A stretch of DNA of 31,752 nt, taken from a virus. Each line of letters begins with the position of its first letter. The stretch's first letter is position 1. The notes under the pieces were generated by a model, which did not search any database, had not been told where the DNA came from, and saw only the letters and a list, made by a program, of their open reading frames with translations. The position numbers and the translations under genes were made by a program. This document shows positions 27,791-31,752 of the stretch, in pieces. The stretch spans positions 1 to 31,752 of the IMG/VR virus record IMGVR_UViG_3300032214_001160; one strand, written 5' to 3'.

Positions 27791-28482
27791 TGTTGACGGT
27801 GGTGGATGAGCTCGGCAATGACGGACCACGTTGGTGGCAAGAGGCTGCCAAGGTTGTAGTTTGTGAAATTTTTAATGATTACTCGCTCGAGAAGATTATC
27901 CACCATCTGGATTGCCTCGAAGAGGAAAGTCAAGAAATGCGAAAAAATGAAGAAAAAGTTATCTATGCGGCCGGCCAAGTATCTCGAGAATCTCAGAAAT
28001 ATTTGTCGTCCCATTTCGACGGGATGCTGAATAACTTTAAATTCTTTACTTCTGATGGCGCTTACTGGGTTGATGAATGGCGTCAGCTCGGATGTCTAGC
28101 TGCAGCCGCGGGAATCAAAAATGGCAATTTTTTAGCAATATCTGAAGACCTGGTAGCCGGCAGCGCGCATCCAGAAAATCATAAAAAACCAAGAAACTCC
28201 GCGTCAGCTGAATTCGATAGTTGGATGGTGCGCGACTCAATCCTCGAGACACTAATCAAAAAACAAAAAGATTACGGTCATGAGAACATCTCAAGGTTTG
28301 GGCGGTATGGACTATTAGTCCGCACGCACGACAAGCTAGCTCGATTAATAAACCTACAGAAAACAAAAAATACCCCAGAGAACGAATCGATAACAGATAC
28401 GTATACTGATATCGTCGGCTACTCCGCAATCGGCATGATGCTCGAGCGCGGATGGTTCGGATTACCACTAATCGATTACTAG
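27790..28482 (+). CDS. Protein with C-terminal Nmad1 (DUF1599) domain
   Basis: A 230-residue protein. The C-terminal 80 residues match DUF1599/nucleotide modification-associated domain 1: ETLIKKQKDYGHENISRFG, RTHDKLARLINL, then ESITDTYTDIVGYSAIG. The family is linked to modified-nucleotide pathways in phages; the exact role is unclear. The N-terminal 145 residues are unassigned. The ATG is followed at once by a 17-mer read as LTVVDE. The C-terminus LPLIDY comes from a degenerate 13-mer. Confidence 0.75.
   Translation: MLTVVDELGNDGPRWWQEAAKVVVCEIFNDYSLEKIIHHLDCLEEESQEMRKNEEKVIYAAGQVSRESQKYLSSHFDGMLNNFKFFTSDGAYWVDEWRQLGCLAAAAGIKNGNFLAISEDLVAGSAHPENHKKPRNSASAEFDSWMVRDSILETLIKKQKDYGHENISRFGRYGLLVRTHDKLARLINLQKTKNTPENESITDTYTDIVGYSAIGMMLERGWFGLPLIDY
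27793..27809 (+). repeat. 17-mer TTGACGGTGGTGGATGA at a gene start
   Basis: Copy 5, exact, forming codons 2-7 of the Nmad1 gene. Confidence 0.75.
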
Positions 28483-28526
28483 ATAAATCTAAGAAACAAA
28501 TAACTACTAGACAAGCCTCCGTTTAT

Positions 28527-28543
28527 ATGACGGTGGTGGATGA
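28527..28543 (+). repeat. 17-mer ATGACGGTGGTGGATGA before the membrane protein gene
   Basis: Copy 6. Its GGTGGTGG could serve as a poor ribosome binding site for the ATG at 28540 that it contains. Read in the frame of copies 5 and 8, it opens a 29-codon peptide instead. Confidence 0.7.
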
Positions 28544-29457
28544 TGGAGAAAGTAATGAAAGCATTAAAGGCGGCGCTTCTATTTGCCGTAACTGGAGTTG
28601 CCTTATCTTTTGCTAGTCAAGCAAAAGCGAATAATGACTGCCACCCTATTATGTTGGCTTTTTGGTCTGCCAATAGTCCCTACCAGCCTGGGATGGCTCC
28701 ACTGTTTGACGAAAAGTGTAATTTCGTAAAGTACATAGCAGTAAGTGGAAATGTTTCTTTTGTTGCACCTATGCCGAATGCTGCAACTACAACAATTCCA
28801 GTAACAACATTGGCGCCCAAAAACAAAATTGATACACCTAAACTCAAATCAAAAGACACGCGCCCTGCCCCAGTGATAGGGGCCCCAATAGCTCAAGTAA
28901 TACAGCCAGTTATACAAAAAACAATAACCACTACAACAACATCAATACCAACAATAACCAAAAACCAAAAGGAGACTACTGTGTTTGGCCTAAAAGAAAC
29001 AGAATTTTTTATAATCTTAGTTTTATTTATCCTTGCATCTATCTACGTCATTACTGCACAAATGAATCGTTCGAAAATGGCCATAATGCGTTTTGAACTA
29101 GAACGCAAGGAAAAAGAATTCAACTTTGAATCAAAATCATACGAGTTGCGAGAACTCGCAAAAGCAAAGATAAACAATGAACATGAAGTTGCTTTAAAAA
29201 CAATCGAAACAAAGAATGTAGTTAGTCAGCTTGAATTCACAGAACAGCAGTTGCAAAACGAACGAAGCCATAACCTCGAGCAACAGCGAATTAATTCCAG
29301 CAGCGCCGACAAGATGCTCAGCTACATCATGCCAATCGTTGGTGGTCGTGACCAGCATGAGCTTCGCATGGCTGAAATAGCAGCAGGCAGTGGGCTCGGC
29401 TCCATATTGCCACACACAATCACGAACGCAACAGTGAAACTACATACCAAGGACTAG
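28540..29457 (+). CDS. Secreted-type single-pass membrane protein with coiled coil
   Basis: A 305-residue protein: signal peptide at 1-30 (ALLFAVTGVALSFASQAKA, cleavage after AKA), an outside domain with three cysteines or so and a Thr/Pro-rich linker (TTTTTSIPTITK), a membrane segment at about 156-173 (FFIILVLFILASIYVI), then a cytoplasmic coiled coil at about 177-255. The last 50 residues are less regular. Not a known family. It would connect the cell surface with a cytoplasmic partner; the small genes after it are candidates. Confidence 0.75.
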   Translation: MMEKVMKALKAALLFAVTGVALSFASQAKANNDCHPIMLAFWSANSPYQPGMAPLFDEKCNFVKYIAVSGNVSFVAPMPNAATTTIPVTTLAPKNKIDTPKLKSKDTRPAPVIGAPIAQVIQPVIQKTITTTTTSIPTITKNQKETTVFGLKETEFFIILVLFILASIYVITAQMNRSKMAIMRFELERKEKEFNFESKSYELRELAKAKINNEHEVALKTIETKNVVSQLEFTEQQLQNERSHNLEQQRINSSSADKMLSYIMPIVGGRDQHELRMAEIAAGSGLGSILPHTITNATVKLHTKD

Positions 29458-29502
29458 TTTCATGGTTAGTACACAGAATTCCAATCGACCAAGGAGAACA
29501 TT

Positions 29503-29670
29503 ATGGGCATTGTATTAGGCACAATAATTTATAAAGCTGGTGCGCGCCGCGCTAATAAAAAACGAGATAAGCAAGAAAGAACTCGAAGCGAGAAGAGTGC
29601 CAATAAGGCAATGCATGAGTACTACAATGGCGACACGTCAGCCATGGAGGAGTATTATGCAAATCGATAA
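29503..29670 (+). CDS. Short basic protein
   Basis: A 55-residue protein, AAGGAG ribosome binding site. It begins with a hydrophobic patch (MGIVLGTIIYKAGARRA), then a very basic stretch (KKRDKQERTRSEKSANK). It overlaps the next gene by 14 bases. Too short for a confident family. Confidence 0.65.
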   Translation: MGIVLGTIIYKAGARRANKKRDKQERTRSEKSANKAMHEYYNGDTSAMEEYYANR

Positions 29671-29911
29671 CCCTGAAGAAGAAGACGCCCTCGAGCAGCG
29701 CGCAGAATTCGAAAGAAATTCGATTCTGGACGACCAGGACCAGATGCAATACAAAATGGAGAATTCTGTAGAGAACAAGAAACCAGACTACCTTGGGGAC
29801 TTGGTCACCAAGATTGGCGCATCCGGTCTTGCGGCAAACAAAATTATGGAAAATTTAGGAATTGCTTACAATTGCATTCAGCTCCCTGAGGAGGAAGACA
29901 ATGAGTTTTAA
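29657..29911 (+). CDS. Small acidic protein
   Basis: An 84-residue protein, GGAGG ribosome binding site just before the ATG. Acidic and helical, charge-complementary to the upstream basic protein. It overlaps both neighbours (14 and 11 bases), so stoichiometric expression is likely. Not recognised. Confidence 0.65.
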   Translation: MQIDNPEEEDALEQRAEFERNSILDDQDQMQYKMENSVENKKPDYLGDLVTKIGASGLAANKIMENLGIAYNCIQLPEEEDNEF

Positions 29912-30302
29912 ACTTCTTTTTTTACATATTTTGTTCCTGGCCATCTGGGCCCTCGACTCAAGGCAGCTTGATAAGGCGCGCATCTGGCGGCGGTACCAAA
30001 GAAACGTTAACAATCAGGAGCGCGCGCACCGCCAGGAGATGTCGCGCATCAACTCTACGTATGTAGACCTGACACACAACGTGAGGCTGCGGCCGGCACC
30101 AGCTGCAGAAAAAGAAAATATTTATGACGTCCAAAACGAGCTCTGGCCGGATATGGCAAAAATGAAAGAAAACAGAAAAAAATGGGCGTACGATGCCGGC
30201 CCAAAGTTCGGCTACACCAAGGCTAAGCGCGACGCGTTCTACACGCAGATGCGCATCAGCCGCTGGGGCTGGGGCTCAAGCGAGGCCGGCAAGTTCAAGT
30301 AA
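29901..30302 (+). CDS. Small basic membrane-associated protein
   Basis: A 133-residue protein, GAGGAGG ribosome binding site. A hydrophobic helix at 3-18 (FKLLFLHILFLAIWAL) is followed by a long basic region and a conserved-looking end (GPKFGYTKAKRDAFYTQMR, then SRWGWGSS). The last gene of this operon; a terminator follows. Confidence 0.65.
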   Translation: MSFKLLFLHILFLAIWALDSRQLDKARIWRRYQRNVNNQERAHRQEMSRINSTYVDLTHNVRLRPAPAAEKENIYDVQNELWPDMAKMKENRKKWAYDAGPKFGYTKAKRDAFYTQMRISRWGWGSSEAGKFK

Positions 30303-30308
30303 AAGGTA

Positions 30309-30357
30309 GCCCGGGGGAATCAACACCACCTACCACAACGGAGACTCAACCCCGGGC
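30309..30357 (+). terminator. Terminator after the right-hand operon
   Basis: GCCCGGGG and CCCCGGGC arms around a 33-base loop, followed by CTTGCTTCTT. Confidence 0.7.
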
Positions 30358-30511
30358 CTTGCTTCTTCGGCGATTGGGGAACTGTGCCAAAGGAAGCCCC
30401 GCTACCATAGCACGTGCTTTTATTATTTAATGCAAATATTTGTTTTTATTTAATAGCCGGCTCGAGCTCCCGGGGAAAATAAAAAATTCCCAAAAAATAC
30501 CCTCTAACCGG

Positions 30512-30541
30512 TTGACGGTGGTGGATGACTACTGCTAGGGT
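30512..30541 (+). promoter_or_regulatory. 17-mer copy 7, acting as a promoter
   Basis: TTGACGGTGGTGGATGA starts here; TTGACG then sits 18 bases from TAGGGT (30536-30541), the same geometry as the other promoters. This is the only copy of the 17-mer with a good -10. Confidence 0.5.
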
Positions 30542-30576
30542 GACCACCCATCTAGCCCAATAGGTCTAGGTATCAA

Positions 30577-30588
30577 TGTGACGTCACA
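30577..30588. promoter_or_regulatory. Perfect 12 bp palindrome
   Basis: TGTGACGTCACA, about 36 bases after the -10 at 30536. A likely site for a dimeric regulator. Confidence 0.5.
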
Positions 30589-30689
30589 ATCGCTGAAATC
30601 TACACGCCCAAAAACACTTTCCAAAAACGGAAAGTCTGATGGACGACGCCCGCGATAAGTTGGTACAAAATCAAAGGTTTTCCCCCAGA

Positions 30690-30717
30690 CCCCCTTTCCA
30701 AAGGGGGCTTCTTCTTT
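30690..30717 (+). terminator. Rho-independent-like terminator
   Basis: CCCCCTTT and AAAGGGGG with a two-base loop, then CTTCTTCTTT. It would limit read-through into the replication genes, as attenuation or insulation. Confidence 0.75.
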
Positions 30718-30842
30718 AACCTACTACGTTCTTTCTTTACGTAGTTATTAATGTACTAGTTAACGAAATTAATCCTTTCGTAAGGTTGAAAAAACAAAAA
30801 CCGTTTTTACCATTTTTGGTACTTACTTTTTTACGTTCACTA

Positions 30843-30859
30843 TTGACGGTGGCGGAAGA
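30843..30859 (+). repeat. 17-mer TTGACGGTGGCGGAAGA at a gene start
   Basis: Copy 8. It is read in the same frame as copy 5 (LTVAEE) and could itself be the start of the replication gene. Confidence 0.65.
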
Positions 30860-30878
30860 GCCCGATAGGATTCACCCC

Positions 30879-31247
30879 ATGGGGAAGCGCGGTCAATCCG
30901 AACACAACAAGTCAAAGACAGCTGCAGCTAAAGAAATACCAAAAGCACAAAAGCTAGAAATATTTGACTTCTGGAAACTAACGTTCAACAAGTCTCGAGT
31001 GAGCATGGACGTCAACAGAGAGAACGCAATAGGTTGGGCTATCTACACCTACGGCCTGGAAGCATGTAGGCATGCAATCCTGGGTTGCGCGGCATCAGCC
31101 TTCCATATGGGACAGAACAAAGCCGGCAAGACATACAACGGGATAGACTTAATCTTTAGAGACGCTGAGCATGTCGAGATGTTCTTAGAGCGCTATGACA
31201 AGTCGACAGATACAAACGCGCGAGATGAATGGATTAATAATGGATAA
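30879..31247 (+). CDS. Replisome organizer-like phage protein
   Basis: A 122-residue protein (TTG at 30843 is an alternative start, giving 12 more residues, MTVAEEPDRIHP). After a Lys-rich segment, the domain FDFWKLTFNKSRVSMDVNRE...AIGWAI, then CRHAILGCAASAFHMGQNKAGK and LIFRDAEHVEMFL, matches the C-terminal domain of many phage replication initiators. It lacks the usual N-terminal DNA-binding domain. It overlaps the helicase-loader gene by eight bases. Confidence 0.65.
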   Translation: MGKRGQSEHNKSKTAAAKEIPKAQKLEIFDFWKLTFNKSRVSMDVNRENAIGWAIYTYGLEACRHAILGCAASAFHMGQNKAGKTYNGIDLIFRDAEHVEMFLERYDKSTDTNARDEWINNG

Positions 31248-31722
31248 AGCTGAATTAGCTAACCTAGTTGACCAGGTCTTCGCCACGTACAACCAAGAGC
31301 TCCCATTAGATGACAAGAGCCGCGTACAGCTCATCTATAAGTCCTGGTACGACTTACTCCATGACCTGAGCTACGCAGACTGCAAGGAAGCCTTCCTCAT
31401 ATTGGCTACTACGTCCACCTTCATGCCCAAGGCAGGGGAGATAAGACGTTCCACAATTAATAGGCATACAAAAATAGGGGAAACAGATGAACCCATTATT
31501 GCTTGGGGTAAATTCCAACGGATAATGGAAGATGCCAACGCAGGTGTGATGAACCAGCAGGAGCTACAGGAGGCCCTCATACTCACTGTGCGCAAGCTGG
31601 GTGCTGCCGGCGCAGGGATGCATACCAATGGAGACAGGGAACACTTCATCCGGGTATATGAAAAAACAGTGATAGAAATAGAAGGAGAGAAATATAAAGT
31701 CCCTCTCCGAATTGAGGAATAA
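31240..31722 (+). CDS. G39P-like replicative helicase loader
   Basis: A 160-residue protein. The ATG at 31240 overlaps the previous stop. The N-terminal 75 residues (VQLIYKSWYDLLHDLSYADCKEAFLILATTSTFMPKAGEIR) follow the pattern of the helicase loader/inhibitor family typified by G39P, which loads the replicative helicase on the initiator complex. The C-terminal half is helical with an Ala/Gly-rich turn (LGAAGAGMHTNGD). Its pairing with a replisome organizer supports the role. Confidence 0.7.
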   Translation: MDKAELANLVDQVFATYNQELPLDDKSRVQLIYKSWYDLLHDLSYADCKEAFLILATTSTFMPKAGEIRRSTINRHTKIGETDEPIIAWGKFQRIMEDANAGVMNQQELQEALILTVRKLGAAGAGMHTNGDREHFIRVYEKTVIEIEGEKYKVPLRIEE

Positions 31723-31752
31723 ATGTTTGGCTTTTCTATTTGGCAATTATTA
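31723..31752 (+). CDS. Start of a gene cut by the window end
   Basis: An ATG immediately after the loader's stop, preceded by GAGGAATAA, opens a frame of at least ten codons (MFGFSIWQLL). Given the neighbours it may be the next replication gene, such as a helicase, but too little is visible. Confidence 0.4.
   Translation, partial: MFGFSIWQLL

Larger units (their letters stand above)
30303..30878. other. Long non-coding region before the replication genes
   Basis: It contains, in order, the terminator above; a lone A arm (GGAAGCCCCGC, 30391); AT-rich sequence; a 17-mer promoter at 30512; the 12 bp palindrome TGTGACGTCACA (30577-30588); a CTTTCC/GGAAAG hairpin near 30620; a T-tailed hairpin at 30690; and a CTACGT/ACGTAG hairpin at 30724-30744. 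Just upstream of replication genes, it is a candidate origin or control region, but no iterons or clear DnaA boxes were seen. Confidence 0.6.

Noticed and set aside
15668-30859. The 17-mer as a simple sigma-70 promoter family
   Set aside because: TTGACG looks like a -35, but only the copy at 30512 has a reasonable -10 at proper spacing; two copies lie within coding sequence.

Overview
The window looks like an accessory/early region of a tailed phage, or of an integrated or plasmid-like relative, that infects a Gram-positive and probably actinobacterial host. The evidence is many tightly packed small genes with 1-14 bp overlaps, mostly unrecognised; phage-typical families (a DUF932/TIGR03299 protein, DUF3846, DUF4314, DUF6011, an Nmad1/DUF1599 domain, a replisome organizer-like protein next to a G39P-like helicase loader); an Excalibur domain and two membrane-anchored LysM proteins; and three perfect CGAAC-N4-GTTCG LexA-type boxes. 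I see no structural, packaging, lysis or integrase gene, no rRNA and no convincing tRNA.

Layout. 1-1760: a (CCTA)n tract and five small rightward genes. 1823-3838: leftward genes, including the Excalibur and first LysM proteins. 3839-4138: divergent control region. 4139-7599: DUF932 protein, an unknown gene, and a leftward SNF2-type helicase. 7755-10193: small zinc-binding proteins on both strands, a HTH protein and an ADP-ribosyltransferase-like protein. 10432-25.9 kb: a rightward array of about 30 short genes split into 1-3 gene transcription units, ending with a MoxR-type AAA ATPase and a large VWA protein. 26.1-26.7 kb: a leftward HA-domain/HTH regulator with a LexA box in its promoter. 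26783-30302: rightward operon with an Nmad1 protein, a secreted/membrane coiled-coil protein and small partners. 30303-30878: long non-coding region. 30879-31752: replication genes, continuing off the window.

The most unusual feature is non-coding. From 1.8 to 25.9 kb nearly every transcription unit is bounded by the same parts: (i) a 13-mer CTAATAGATAACT, 42 exact copies by eye, almost always in the direction of transcription and often supplying the stop codon; (ii) a hairpin cassette with arms A (GGAAGCCCC) and B (GGGGCTTC) followed by a third strand C (ACGGGGGGCTTCCGATAAC) that could replace B in pairing with A; (iii) sometimes a covarying GGC...TTGCC stem-loop; and (iv) a promoter with an 18 bp spacer whose first ten bases (AGTCTGTACC or AGTCTGATAC) are more conserved than its -35 box. 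The 13-mer even lies inside coding sequences, leaving LIDN or VIY in proteins. Right of about 25.9 kb the system stops, and a different 17-mer (TTGACGGTGGTGGATGA), sparse to the left, becomes the main repeat. Several genes have their ATG seven or eight bases after a -10 box, which suggests leaderless mRNAs.

All counts and coordinates of short elements were made by eye; family calls rest on motif recognition without database searches.
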